64,000 bases of DNA from F23-B02 sp963620985 (GCA_963620985.1 CAVFCI010000003.1:1-64000); one strand, 5' to 3'; shown: positions 32,117-42,004, numbered from the stretch's first letter. Numbers and translations: made by a program. Notes: generated by a model not told the origin, from the letters alone.

Positions 32117-33813
32117 AAAAGCTTTCTGAATATTTCAGCGTCCTCAAGGGCGTGAAGCTGCCGTGGCTGCTCATCATCCTGTGCTTTATCTTCTCGGCCT
32201 CGACAATGAGCGCGGAGCTTCAGAGCGCAACGCTCACGGCGAGCGTCATCGACACGAGCCAGAAGGCCATCAACTCGACGGCTCTGCTGCGCTACATGGG
32301 CGTGACCGCTGCTGCTGCGGTGCTGTCGATCGTGTCCTACTACTTCACGCGGAAAATGGAGGAGACGATAAACCTCCGCGTAAGGTGCAGGCTCTGGGAA
32401 AAGATAATGCATCTGCCGATGAAATACTACGACGAGGACAACGGCAACGAGCTCGTGAGCCGTGTCACCTCCGATGCGAGCGCACCCTCGACGCTGTTTT
32501 CAATGGCGGTGTCGTTCGTGGTCTGCGTCGTGACGTCGGTGCAGGCGTTTATAAAGCTCTATGAATACAATACGATGCTGGCAAACTACTCGCTGCTCAT
32601 AATCCCGCTGACGCTCATCGTGTGCATCATCTACGGAAAGCTCATGTATAAGCTCGGCGTTTACAGCACCGTGACCATGGCAAGCAGCCTCGGCTATCTG
32701 GCCGAGCGCGTGCGCAATCTCCGCCTGATAAAAAGCGCGGCGGCGGAAATGCTCGAGAGCCGCAAGGGAAACGCGACCTTCAAGCGCATGTACATTGCCG
32801 ACTTCCTCAACTGGATACTCGTAGCGGGCTATCAGCTCGCCTCGAGCCTGTTCTCGATAATGTTCATCTTCATCGTCTTTGTCATCGGCGGAAGGCTCGT
32901 GCCCACGGGCGAGCTGAGCATCGGCGACCTGACCGCGTTTTACATGATAACCGGCATCGTCGGTCTCCAGCTCATGCAGTTTTTCATGAACGTCGGCTCG
33001 GTGTCCGGCATTTTCGGCCAGATGCAGAAGATAAACCGCGTCTCCTCGGCGCAGCCCGAGCGCGAGAGCGGCGCAGACGTTCCCGCGCAGTGCTCGGATA
33101 TACGCTTTGAAAACGTCCGCTTTGCCTACTCGGAGGACAGGGACGTGCTCAAAAACGTCTCGCTGACGATACCCATGGGCAGAGTCACCGCCGTCATCGG
33201 CGGCAACGGCGCGGGCAAGAGCACGCTCTTCAAGCTGCTCGTGCGCCTGTACGAGCCCTCGGAGGGCAGGATACTCTTCGGCGGCGAGGACATCTCGAAG
33301 CTCGACCTTGTGCAGTGGCGCGACCGCTTCGCCTATGTGTTCCAGCGCGAGGCGCTCATCGGCGGCACGGTGCGCGAGAATATGCTCTACGGCCTCGACC
33401 GCGAGGTCAGCGAGGAGGAGCTTACAGAAACAGCAAAAAGAGCCAACTGCTACGACTTCATCATGGAAAAGCCGCTGGGCTTTGACGAGGATGTGGGTCT
33501 GGGCGGCTCGAACTTCTCCGGCGGTCAGGCGCAGTGCATCTCAATCGCCCGCGCCATGCTGCGCAACGCCGATTTTCTGCTGCTCGACGAGGCGACGAGC
33601 AATCTTGACGTGATGAGCGAGGCGCTCGTCACCGACGCGCTCGACAAGCTCATGCAGGGGCGCACGACGATAATGATAGCGCACAGCTTCGCCGCGACGA
33701 AAAATGCCGACAACATCATCGTCATGAAGGACGGCTGCCCCGAGGCCGAGGGTACGCCCGAGGAGCTTGAAAGGACAAACGATTACTACAGGCTTTTCAG
33801 CAAGACGCTGTAA
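32113..33813 (+). CDS. ABC exporter, ATPase-permease subunit 2
   Basis: 566 aa, second half of the heterodimer. The membrane domain is about residues 15-315. The ATPase domain has Walker A GGNGAGKST, a normal signature FSGGQ (in GLGGSNFSGGQAQCISIARA) and Walker B FLLLDEATSNLD. The start at 32113 follows GGAGGAGG and overlaps the first subunit's stop; the frame extends far upstream, but that is the shadow of the first gene. Confidence 0.92.
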   Translation: MKKLSEYFSVLKGVKLPWLLIILCFIFSASTMSAELQSATLTASVIDTSQKAINSTALLRYMGVTAAAAVLSIVSYYFTRKMEETINLRVRCRLWEKIMHLPMKYYDEDNGNELVSRVTSDASAPSTLFSMAVSFVVCVVTSVQAFIKLYEYNTMLANYSLLIIPLTLIVCIIYGKLMYKLGVYSTVTMASSLGYLAERVRNLRLIKSAAAEMLESRKGNATFKRMYIADFLNWILVAGYQLASSLFSIMFIFIVFVIGGRLVPTGELSIGDLTAFYMITGIVGLQLMQFFMNVGSVSGIFGQMQKINRVSSAQPERESGADVPAQCSDIRFENVRFAYSEDRDVLKNVSLTIPMGRVTAVIGGNGAGKSTLFKLLVRLYEPSEGRILFGGEDISKLDLVQWRDRFAYVFQREALIGGTVRENMLYGLDREVSEEELTETAKRANCYDFIMEKPLGFDEDVGLGGSNFSGGQAQCISIARAMLRNADFLLLDEATSNLDVMSEALVTDALDKLMQGRTTIMIAHSFAATKNADNIIVMKDGCPEAEGTPEELERTNDYYRLFSKTL

Positions 33814-33830
33814 AGCGGATGCGAGGAATT

Positions 33831-36719
33831 ATGATAACAGAGAAGCTTAAACTCAGCGAGCTTGAGCAGGGCGGCACCGTCTCCGGCTTCGAGCTCGAAA
33901 AGAAGGAATACATAGAGGCAAAAAAGGCCATGCTTTACACCCTGCGGCACAAAAAGTGCGGCGCAAGGCTCCTGTACTTCGACAGAGCCGACCGGAACAT
34001 GACCTTTGCCGTCTCCTTCAAGACCCTGCCGGAAAACGACACCGGCGTTTTCCACATCCTTGAGCACAGCGTGCTCAACGGCTCAAGGAAATACCCCGTA
34101 AAGGAGCCCTTCGTTTCGCTGCTGCAAAGCTCGATGCAGACGTTTTTGAACGCCTACACCTTCGGCGACAAGACCATGTTCCCCGTCTCCAGCCGCAGCG
34201 AGCAGGACCTTTTCAACCTTATGAGCGTGTATCTCGACGCGGTGTTCTGCCCCGCCATTTACGAAAAGCCCGAGATATTCATGCAGGAGGGCTGGCATTA
34301 CGAATTTGACGGTGAAACGGGAAGGCCGAGCTATAACGGCGTTGTCTTCAGCGAGATGAAGGGCGCGTATGCCGACGTTGAGCGGCTTATGGGCGACGCT
34401 GCCGACAGGCTCATGTATCCCGACACCTGCTACGGCTTTTCCTCCGGCGGCCTGCCGGAGAAGATAACCGAGCTCAGCTATGAGCAGTTTATCGCGGCGC
34501 ACAGGCGCTTTTACCACCCGTCGAACGCCCGCTTCTTCCTCGACGGTCATATGGATATCGACGGCGTTCTCGACTACATAGACAGCGAATATCTCTCAAA
34601 ATACGATCACCGCGAGCCGGATTTCGACTTTGCCTTGCAGAAGCCCGTCACCGGCGAGGCCACCGTCCTGTTTGAGCCTGCCGAGAGCGGGGACGAGCAT
34701 GCGCACATGGTCATATCGAAGCTTTTGTGCCGCTTTGACGAGATAGAAAAGCTCTATGCGGCCAAGATACTTGCCGACTATTTCACCGGCTCGAACGAAG
34801 CGCCGCTCAAACGTGCGTTCCTCGAAAGGGGTCTTGCGCAGGATGTCGGGCTTGAGATAAGCGACGGCATATATCAGCCGGCGCTGTCGCTCGTCGTGCT
34901 CAACTCCTCGAAGGACAGCTTTGACACGATCCGCGCCTTCGTGCCCGAAACGGTAAGGGAGCTTGCCGGAAGGGGGCTTGACCGCGGCACGCTGCGAGCA
35001 AGCATCGAGCGCTTTGCCTTCAGCTGCCGCGAGGTCACGGAGCCCTACGGCGTGGAGCTTGCGATAAAGGCGCTCGACGGCTGGCTCTACGGCGGCGACC
35101 CGATGCTGCACATAGACAACGCATGGGTGTTCGACTCCCTGCGCGAAAAGCTCGGCACGGATTATTTCGAGGCGCTTGCTCTCGAAATGCTCGCGGATGC
35201 GGACGATAAGTGCTATGTCTACGCGCTGCCGTCGGAAACGAAGCTTTCAGACGACGCGGCGCGGGAAAAGGCTCGCATAGCGGCTGAAACGGCCGGTTGG
35301 GACGAGCACAGACTGAGTGAGGAGAGGCTCGCCGTCGAAAAAATGCAGCAGTGGCAGCAGAGTCAGGACAGCGAGGAGGCGCTCTCGACGCTGCCTGTGC
35401 TGGAGCTGGCCGACGTGCCGCGTGAGGTCGAGCCCATAGGCACCGAGACCTGCGAAATCGCGTCGCGTCCGGCGCTGAGCGTAAAAACGGGCGCGGACGG
35501 CATAGTTTACTTAGACCTCTATTTCGATATCTCCGACTTCGATGCCGCCGAGCTGCGCCTGACGAATATCCTTGCCTCCTGCCTCGGCGAGCTGCGCACG
35601 GAAAACCTCGGCGCGACGGAGCTTCAGAATAAAATAAAAGCCACACTCGGCGGTCTCGGCTCAAGGGTGGATCTCATTTCGCGCGAGGGCGAGCTGCATA
35701 AATGCAGGCCGTACCTGCTCGTTTCGGCGAGCATGCTGCGCGAAAATACGGACGCGGCGGCGGAGCTGCTGGCCGAGATACTCAAAAACACCCGCTGGGA
35801 CGAGACGGACAGGATCGGAGAGCTGCTTGTTCAGACCGATTACTTCCTGAAGCAGTCGCTCATCGGAAACGGGCACAATTTTGCGGCGACAAGAGCGCTC
35901 TCTGGCTTCTCGGCTGAAGGAGCGCTGCGCGAAACGCTCGAGGGCGAGAGCTTCGCCTCCTGGCTGTCGGAGCTTGCCGGCAGCTTCTCCGAGCGCGGCG
36001 AGGCGATAGGAAAGAAGCTTGCTGAGCTTGCAGACCGTGCCTTTGCCGCAAACCGGCTGTTTGTCGGCTTCGGCGGCGAGCCGGACACGGCGGCTGTCGA
36101 AAGTCTTGTGCGCGCCCTGCCGGAACGGGAGCGCGGCGAGGCGGCGGAAGTACCCGTCCCGGCGGACTGCGGCTGCGCGATAGAGATACCGGCGGATGTC
36201 GGCTTCAGCGCCCTCGGCGGCAATCTCTTTGCCCTCGGCGGCAGCTACTCGGGCGCGTGGCAGGTGCTGTCGTCGCTGATGACCTTCGGCTACCTCTGGG
36301 GCGCGGTGCGCGTTCAGGGCGGAGCCTACGGCACGGGCATGAGCGTGCGCGCAAACGGCGATATCTTCTGCTACTCCTACCGCGACCCTAATCTGCCGAA
36401 CTCGGCGGAGGCCTTTGCCGCGCTGCCGGAGGTGCTTGAGCAGATGCTCGCGGAGGATATGCCGCTTGACGATATCATCATCGGCACGGTCAACACGACC
36501 GATCCGCTGCTCGATCCGGCGGGCATGTGCGAGCTCAGCTGCCGCCGCTTCCTGAAGGGCACGGACGCACAGAGAATAGCACGGCTGCGCCGCGAGATCC
36601 TTGATACGAGCACGCAGGAGCTGCACTCGCTCATCCCGACGCTGCGCAACTATGTCGAGCACGGTGTGCTCTGCGCCGTCGGCAGCAGCAGCGCCGCGGC
36701 GTTCGTGAAAAGAAATTAA
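33831..36719 (+). CDS. M16C zinc metallopeptidase (PreP-like)
   Basis: 962-aa peptidase with two pairs of M16 domains joined by a linker, similar in length to presequence protease/Cym1 proteins. The inverted zinc motif HxxEH is HILEH in GVFHILEHSVLNGS near residue 75, with the distal Glu in NGVVFSEMKGAYAD. It degrades short peptides inside a closed chamber. The start at 33831 follows GCGAGGA. It lies 17 bp after the ABC exporter pair and may be cotranscribed, hinting at peptide handling. Confidence 0.92.
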   Translation: MITEKLKLSELEQGGTVSGFELEKKEYIEAKKAMLYTLRHKKCGARLLYFDRADRNMTFAVSFKTLPENDTGVFHILEHSVLNGSRKYPVKEPFVSLLQSSMQTFLNAYTFGDKTMFPVSSRSEQDLFNLMSVYLDAVFCPAIYEKPEIFMQEGWHYEFDGETGRPSYNGVVFSEMKGAYADVERLMGDAADRLMYPDTCYGFSSGGLPEKITELSYEQFIAAHRRFYHPSNARFFLDGHMDIDGVLDYIDSEYLSKYDHREPDFDFALQKPVTGEATVLFEPAESGDEHAHMVISKLLCRFDEIEKLYAAKILADYFTGSNEAPLKRAFLERGLAQDVGLEISDGIYQPALSLVVLNSSKDSFDTIRAFVPETVRELAGRGLDRGTLRASIERFAFSCREVTEPYGVELAIKALDGWLYGGDPMLHIDNAWVFDSLREKLGTDYFEALALEMLADADDKCYVYALPSETKLSDDAAREKARIAAETAGWDEHRLSEERLAVEKMQQWQQSQDSEEALSTLPVLELADVPREVEPIGTETCEIASRPALSVKTGADGIVYLDLYFDISDFDAAELRLTNILASCLGELRTENLGATELQNKIKATLGGLGSRVDLISREGELHKCRPYLLVSASMLRENTDAAAELLAEILKNTRWDETDRIGELLVQTDYFLKQSLIGNGHNFAATRALSGFSAEGALRETLEGESFASWLSELAGSFSERGEAIGKKLAELADRAFAANRLFVGFGGEPDTAAVESLVRALPERERGEAAEVPVPADCGCAIEIPADVGFSALGGNLFALGGSYSGAWQVLSSLMTFGYLWGAVRVQGGAYGTGMSVRANGDIFCYSYRDPNLPNSAEAFAALPEVLEQMLAEDMPLDDIIIGTVNTTDPLLDPAGMCELSCRRFLKGTDAQRIARLRREILDTSTQELHSLIPTLRNYVEHGVLCAVGSSSAAAFVKRN

Positions 36720-36734
36720 GAGCGTATAAAGTCA

Positions 36735-36768
36735 AAAAACTCTGCCGTGACCGAACGGCAGAGTTTTT
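36735..36768. terminator. Bidirectional terminator between M16C gene and panB
   Basis: Perfect 14-bp stem (36735-36748 with 36755-36768), 6-nt loop, with T runs on both strands. Serves the two converging genes. Confidence 0.93.
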
Positions 36769-36784
36769 CATATATGTGCGTAAA

Positions 36785-37654
36785 TTACTGAAGGTCGAGG
36801 GTCTTCTCCAGCTCGGCGGTGAAGGCTGCAAACTCCTCCTTGTCGCCGGTGAACTTGTACTTGTGCTCGGGAGCTGGGAATGCGCCGGATTTGACCTCGG
36901 CGATGTAGTCCTTCATGCCCTGCGTGGCGATCTCGCCGATGTTGCAGTATTTTTTCGCAAACTTCGGCGTGAAGTTTTTATACACGCCCAGCGCGTCGGC
37001 AGCGAGGATGACCTGACCGTCGCAGCATGCGCCCGCGCCGATGCCGTACACGGGTATGGGCAGGATCTTGTGCACGAACGCGGCGGTCTCCTCGGGAACG
37101 CCCTCGAGCAGCAGCACACGCGCTCCGGCCTTGTAGACCGCGATAGCGTCGTCGATGACGGCCTTTGCAGCGGCGGTGTTCTTACCCTGGACCTTGAAGC
37201 CGCCCATGGCCGCGCTGCTCTGCGGGGTCAGGCCGATGTGGCCGAACACGACGATGCCGGCGTTTGCTATGGCGCGGATCTTGTCGGCAACGGCAACGCC
37301 GCCCTCAAGCTTTATCGCGTCCACGCCGCCCTCCTTCATGAAGCGCACCGCGTTGTTGACCGCGTCCTCTGCGCTCGCGTGATATGCGCCGAAGGGCATG
37401 TCGCCGATGATGTAGGTGTTCGGAGCGCCGCGCCGCACACCCTGACAGTGGGCTATCGACATGTCCATCGTCACCGGCACAGTGCCCTCATAGCCGTAGA
37501 TTATCATGCCCATGGAGTCGCCCACGAGGATCATGTCCATGCCGGCCTCCTCCGCGAACGAGGCCATGCACGAGTCGTAAATGACCATCCATGCCGCCTT
37601 TTCGCCCGTTTCCTTCATCTTCTGAAGATCAAGTATCGTTTTCTTCTTTGCCAT
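36785..37654 (-). CDS. panB: 3-methyl-2-oxobutanoate hydroxymethyltransferase PanB
   Basis: 289-aa enzyme of pantothenate/CoA synthesis. It adds a hydroxymethyl group from methylene-tetrahydrofolate to ketoisovalerate to make ketopantoate. The family motifs are clear: VGDSMGMIIYGYEGTVPVT (metal-binding Asp), KLEGGVAVADKI, GHIGLTPQSSAAMGG and GIGAGACCDGQVI. It is not joined to panC or panD here. A dispersed repeat begins about 25 bp upstream of the start. Confidence 0.96.
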   Translation of the reverse strand: MAKKKTILDLQKMKETGEKAAWMVIYDSCMASFAEEAGMDMILVGDSMGMIIYGYEGTVPVTMDMSIAHCQGVRRGAPNTYIIGDMPFGAYHASAEDAVNNAVRFMKEGGVDAIKLEGGVAVADKIRAIANAGIVVFGHIGLTPQSSAAMGGFKVQGKNTAAAKAVIDDAIAVYKAGARVLLLEGVPEETAAFVHKILPIPVYGIGAGACCDGQVILAADALGVYKNFTPKFAKKYCNIGEIATQGMKDYIAEVKSGAFPAPEHKYKFTGDKEEFAAFTAELEKTLDLQ

Positions 37655-37680
37655 ACTATATATTTCCTCCTTTTTTGTTA

Positions 37681-38027
37681 TCGCTTTTAGGCTGTACCTA
37701 TACGTTTATTGCGCCGGCACGGTGTCGAGGGCGCTGCGGAAACCGCAGCGCTGAAGCGTCAGCTGAGAGCCGATAGCTGATAGCTGACAGCCGGAGGTAT
37801 TCGCTCTCCGAGCGAATGATATTTGATTTGTGAGGCTATCGCTGACCATGCCGTAAGGGGAAGGCTTGGTGCGCAGCAGCTTTTGAGATGCTGCAACAAA
37901 CATTGCACCGCACTCATGGGACGCGAAACGTTACGGTTTATTCTGGTGTTTCCGGTCGGGATACCGCAATAAGCGTATCCGTAGGTGCGTCAAAGCGCCA
38001 GTGAAAAATCAAAGCGCCTCCAAAAAA
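37681..38027. repeat. Composite dispersed repeat between folT-like gene and panB
   Basis: Left edge GCTTTTAGGCTGTACCTATA, AGCTGATAGCTGACAG-type palindromic units, a decayed GGGGAAGG module, core TTTCCGGTCGGGATACCGCA and a double right edge (GCGCCAGTGAAAAA then AAAGCGCCTCCAAAAA). The second edge encodes the last codons and stop of the folT-like gene. Confidence 0.85.
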
Positions 38028-38503
38028 TGAGAGCGGTTGAGTGCGTACAGCACGAGGGTCTGCACGGCGAGCATGATGCCGAACTGCCCCAGCCGCGTGA
38101 CGAACAGCGGCACGAGCGGCGGGCCGAACACGAGCGAGATCATCAGGGTGTTGAGCAGCAGCGTGACGATGAAGCAGTTCAGGAACGCGGTCACGATGCA
38201 GCCTGTGAGACCGAGGCGCTTTTTATACAGCGCCGCGCCGAAGATCGCACCGCCGAGGGCGGCGGTCAGGGTGAAGCCCGGGAAATACGCTCCCGTCGGG
38301 AACAGCAGCGCTCCGACGAGGTCGCCGAGCCCTGCGCACAGCGCGGTCCAGCCCGTGCCGTACAGCATGCCGCAGACCATCACCGCCGCAAAGCCGAGTC
38401 CCAGCTTCATCAGCGGCGTGTTCAGCGCCAGAATGCGCGTAAATATTACGTCAAACGCGATGAGCATTGCGCTTATCGCTATCTTTTTTGTGTTTATTTC
38501 CAT
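38009..38503 (-). CDS. ECF transporter S component, FolT-like
   Basis: 164-aa membrane protein with about five or six helices: KKIAISAMLIAFDVIFTRIL at the start, then GLGFAAVMVCGMLYGTGWTALCAGLGDLVG. This fits substrate-capture subunits of energy-coupling factor importers, closest to the folate type. The A/T energising module is not in the window. The start is uncertain: ATG 38503 has no clear ribosome binding site, and GTG 38527 lies in a repeat. Its final FLEAL and stop are also repeat-derived, so both gene ends touch repeats. Confidence 0.78.
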   Translation of the reverse strand: MEINTKKIAISAMLIAFDVIFTRILALNTPLMKLGLGFAAVMVCGMLYGTGWTALCAGLGDLVGALLFPTGAYFPGFTLTAALGGAIFGAALYKKRLGLTGCIVTAFLNCFIVTLLLNTLMISLVFGPPLVPLFVTRLGQFGIMLAVQTLVLYALNRSHFLEAL

Positions 38504-38507
38504 TTTT

Positions 38508-38706
38508 ATATCGCTTTTAGTCTGCACCTATACGGTGATCGCAGGTGTACGGTGTCGAAACGCCGGAGAAAACAAATATGTTTCGCGTCCCATAAGTGCG
38601 GAGCTGTGCTGTTGCAGCATCTCAAAAGCTGCCGCACACCTCCGGCTATCAGCTTTCAGCTCTCAGCTGGCGCACCAGCGCCGCAGCCTCAAAGCGCCTC
38701 TAAACA
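38508..38706. repeat. Composite dispersed repeat between CPBP gene and folT-like gene
   Basis: Left edge GCTTTTAGTCTGCACCTATA, a GTTGCAGCATCTCAAAAGCT segment, CAGCTATCAGCT-type units and right edge CAAAGCGCCTCTAAAC. The right edge forms the stop codon of the CPBP gene (TAG in GTTTAGAGGCGC on the minus strand). The GTCCCGACCGG core is decayed. Confidence 0.8.
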
Positions 38707-39386
38707 AGCGACGACGAAAAAACGGCGAGGGCATTTACTGACATGTGGAAGAAGATGCCCGTCCAGAGCGAGCCGGAGCGCCGGTAGATAAAGCACAGCA
38801 CGAAGGCTGCGGGAATGTACTGTATCGCAAGCAGCAGGTAGCTGGCATCGTGCAGCAGCACGGCGTACTGCCAGACGTGGTACAGGCAGAACAGCGTCAT
38901 CGACACGAGGTAGGCGGCTGCGCGGCTGCGCGGATACAGGCCGCAGAACAGGCCGCCGCGGAAGATCGGCTCCTCGACGAGGGGAGCCATGAAAACGGTC
39001 ATGGCGACGATAATGCCGCGCTCGGAAGAGAGCAGGGTGTTGACTGTCTCCTCGTTGAGATTATCGCCGGTCACATTGAGCGCCTGCAAAAGATAGGTCG
39101 CGGCAAGGCTCAGCAGAAAGTACATGAGCCAGCCGAGCGCAAAGGACGACAGGCAGCGGAGCGGCGCGTCGATGAGCCCGTCGAAGCTGCGGCGCAGATA
39201 CCGCCCCAGCAGCAGCGCGACGAGCAGCAGCGAGGCCGCGTAGTAGACGAAGTTGAGCTGCGCCGCGCTCATGAGGTTCGGCTTTGCCGCCGACAGCAGG
39301 CTCAGCGCTATGGGAAACACCGCGACGTGCAGAACAAGCAGTATGATAGCGCTCCGAAGCTCGGAGGCAGTCAGTCTGTCCTTCAT
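38700..39386 (-). CDS. CPBP-family intramembrane metalloprotease
   Basis: 228-aa membrane protein with about seven helices. The CPBP (Abi/CAAX-protease-like) motif EEPIFRGG is near residue 137, followed by the second motif region FCLYHVWQYAV and the third in GIFFHMSVNAL. Roles in this family include prenyl-protein processing and bacteriocin immunity; the substrate is unknown. Its start overlaps the mutS stop by one base, so it is translationally coupled to mutS. Its stop codon is formed by a repeat edge. Confidence 0.88.
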   Translation of the reverse strand: MKDRLTASELRSAIILLVLHVAVFPIALSLLSAAKPNLMSAAQLNFVYYAASLLLVALLLGRYLRRSFDGLIDAPLRCLSSFALGWLMYFLLSLAATYLLQALNVTGDNLNEETVNTLLSSERGIIVAMTVFMAPLVEEPIFRGGLFCGLYPRSRAAAYLVSMTLFCLYHVWQYAVLLHDASYLLLAIQYIPAAFVLCFIYRRSGSLWTGIFFHMSVNALAVFSSSLV

Positions 39387-41986
39387 CAGCCCCTCGCTTT
39401 CTGCTGAAGCTCGCTGAGCAGGTTCAGCGCCTCGAGCGGCGTGAGCGAATTGATATCCGTTGCACGCAGTATGCGTCCGACCTCGTCCGTTCCGGCATCG
39501 ACGAGGCTTATCTGATCGCTCGCCTCCGGCCTTTCGAGCTTGGGCGCGGCGGCCTCGGTCTCGAGCTGCTTGAGATAGGTCTTGGCCTTGGCTATGACCT
39601 TGTCGGGCACTCCGGCGAGCTTTGCCACCTCTATGCCGTAGCTGTCGTCGGCAGCGCCCGGCACGATCTTGCGCAGGAACACGAGGCTGTCGCCCTGCTT
39701 TTTCGCGCTGATGGAGTAGTTGTGAACGCCCTCAACGCTGCCCTCAAGTGCGCTCAGCTCGTGATAATGCGTTGCAAACATCGTCTTTGCGCCGAGCTTT
39801 TTCTTATCCGCGCAGTATTCGAGCACGGCGCGGGCTATAGCCATGCCGTCGTAGGTCGAGGTGCCCCTGCCTATCTCGTCGAGGATCAGCAGGCTCTGAC
39901 TTGTCGCGTGGCTGAGGATGTTTGCGACCTCGCTCATCTCCAGCATGAAGGTCGATTGCCCCGAGGCGAGGTCGTCGGACGCGCCGATGCGCGTGAAAAC
40001 GCGGTCAACGATGCCGATGACGGCGCTTTTTGCCGGAACGAAGGAGCCGATCTGTGCCATGAGCGTTATGAGCGCGGTCTGGCGCATATAGGTGCTCTTA
40101 CCGGCCATATTTGGACCTGTGACGATGGCAACGCGGCTGCCCTCGCAGTTTAAAAGCGTGTCGTTCGGGACGAAGGCGACCTCGCTGAGGGTCTGCTCGA
40201 CGACGGGGTGCCGCCCCTCGCGGATGAGAAGCTCGCCGGATGCATCGACCTCCGGCATGCAGTAGTCGTTTCTCACGGCGACCTCTGCAAAGGCGCACAG
40301 CACGTCAAGCTGCGCTATCGCCTCGGCTGTCGCCTGCACCTTCTCGACCTGCTCGGCTATCGTGCTGCACAGGTCCATGAAGAAATCGTATTCAAGCTGC
40401 TTTATCTTGTCCGAGGCGGTCAGGAGCGAGGTCTCCAGCTCCTTCAGCTCGGGCGTGAAGTAGCGCTCGTTTGAAACAAGCGTCTGTTTTCTTATGTAGT
40501 TGTCGGGGATCCTGCCCTCACCGGCGGATTTCGGCACGTCGATGAAGTAGCCGAACACCTTGTTGTAGCCGATCTTGAGCTTCTTGATGCCGGTGCGCAT
40601 GCGCTCCTTGGTCTCGAGCTCGGCCACGGCCTCCGCGCCGTTGTCGCGCATTTTGCGGAGCTGATCGACCTGATCGGAGTAGCCGGGCTTTAAAATGCCG
40701 CCCTCGCGCACGGAAAACGGGGGATCGTCGCAGATCGCCCAGTTTATGCGCATGTGTATCTCATCGAGGGTGTCAAGCTCCGCGACCGAGCGCAGCAGTG
40801 CGCTCTTGAAGGGCTTCAAAAGCTCGACTATCCTCGGCAGCGCCGCGGCGCAGTCGCGCAGGACAAGAAGATCGCGCCCGTTCGCCGTGCCGTAAACGAC
40901 CCTGCCTATGAGCCGCTGCATATCGCCCATGCCGCGCAGTGCGTCGATGAGCTCGCCGCGTGCGACGTTGTCCTTATAAAGCTCGTCAACGGCGGAGAGC
41001 CGGCGCTTTATCGCAACGGGGCTCAGCAGAGGCCGCTCTATCCATGCGCGAAGCTCGCGCCCGCCCATGGGGGTCTTGGTCTTGTCGAGCACCCACAGCA
41101 GCGAGCCGCGCTTTTCGCCCGTGCGCAGGGATTCGGTCAGCTCCAGCGAGCGGCGCGTCGCCCAGTCGAGTTCCATGTATTTGCCGCCCGTGAACAGGTC
41201 TATGCGCCGGATGTGCGCCATGTCGGTCTTCTGCGTTTCGCTTATATACCGCAGCAGCGCTCCCGCAGCCGACACCGCCTCCGGCGTATCGCCCAGCCCC
41301 GCCTCGTCCACCGAGCCGAGCCCGAACTGCTCGCACACGCGGGCTGCGCAGGCCATATATTCGTAGTCGTCGCCGCCCATTTCCAGCAGGCAGCCGAGCT
41401 TTTTCCGCGCAAAATCGGGGATGGTCTGCGTTTCCGCCGCGCCCTTGTTCATGATAAGCTCACGCGGCGCGAACCTGCCGAGCTCGTTTAAAACGTGGCT
41501 GAGCCTGTCGCCCTCGAAGGCCGCGACGCAGAACTCTCCCGTCGAGATATCGCAGAAGGCCGCCGCGCACTTTCCGGCCTCGTAGTAGACCGCGCCGAGG
41601 TAGTTGCTCTTGCCCTCCTCGAGCATCGAGGCATCCGTCACCGTGCCGGGCGTTATGATCCGTATAACGTCGCGCTTTACAAGCCCCTTGGCCGTTGCGG
41701 GATCCTCTATCTGCTCGCAGATGGCGACCTTGTAGCCCTTTGCTATCAGCCGTGCGATATAGGTCTGACTGCTGTGGTACGGCACTCCGCACATGGGCGT
41801 GCGCTGCTCGGGATCTGCGACCGAGCGGTCGCGCGTCGTCAGCGCAAGGTCGAGCTCACGCGAGGCCACACGCGCGTCCTCGTCGAACATCTCGTAGAAA
41901 TCACCCAGACGGAAAAACAGCAGACAGTTGCTGTACTGCGACTTTATCTGCTGATATTGCATTTTCATCGGTGTAAGCTCTGCCAT
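39386..41986 (-). CDS. mutS: DNA mismatch repair protein MutS
   Basis: 866-aa mismatch-recognition ATPase. The mismatch-binding N-terminus has the Phe-x-Glu motif within FFRLGDFYEMFDEDA. The ATPase domain has Walker A TGPNMAGKSTYMRQ, Walker B LLILDEIGRGTSTYDG and the ATHYHEL motif. It works with MutL, encoded at 44380 on the other strand. The C-terminal segment (SDQISLV, then ILRATDINSLTPLEALNLLSELQ) is typical. The ribosome binding site is weak (AAAAAG); an in-frame stop shortly upstream supports this start. Confidence 0.97.
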   Translation of the reverse strand: MAELTPMKMQYQQIKSQYSNCLLFFRLGDFYEMFDEDARVASRELDLALTTRDRSVADPEQRTPMCGVPYHSSQTYIARLIAKGYKVAICEQIEDPATAKGLVKRDVIRIITPGTVTDASMLEEGKSNYLGAVYYEAGKCAAAFCDISTGEFCVAAFEGDRLSHVLNELGRFAPRELIMNKGAAETQTIPDFARKKLGCLLEMGGDDYEYMACAARVCEQFGLGSVDEAGLGDTPEAVSAAGALLRYISETQKTDMAHIRRIDLFTGGKYMELDWATRRSLELTESLRTGEKRGSLLWVLDKTKTPMGGRELRAWIERPLLSPVAIKRRLSAVDELYKDNVARGELIDALRGMGDMQRLIGRVVYGTANGRDLLVLRDCAAALPRIVELLKPFKSALLRSVAELDTLDEIHMRINWAICDDPPFSVREGGILKPGYSDQVDQLRKMRDNGAEAVAELETKERMRTGIKKLKIGYNKVFGYFIDVPKSAGEGRIPDNYIRKQTLVSNERYFTPELKELETSLLTASDKIKQLEYDFFMDLCSTIAEQVEKVQATAEAIAQLDVLCAFAEVAVRNDYCMPEVDASGELLIREGRHPVVEQTLSEVAFVPNDTLLNCEGSRVAIVTGPNMAGKSTYMRQTALITLMAQIGSFVPAKSAVIGIVDRVFTRIGASDDLASGQSTFMLEMSEVANILSHATSQSLLILDEIGRGTSTYDGMAIARAVLEYCADKKKLGAKTMFATHYHELSALEGSVEGVHNYSISAKKQGDSLVFLRKIVPGAADDSYGIEVAKLAGVPDKVIAKAKTYLKQLETEAAAPKLERPEASDQISLVDAGTDEVGRILRATDINSLTPLEALNLLSELQQKARG

Positions 41987-42004
41987 CTTTTTAATAGCGA
42001 ATTA

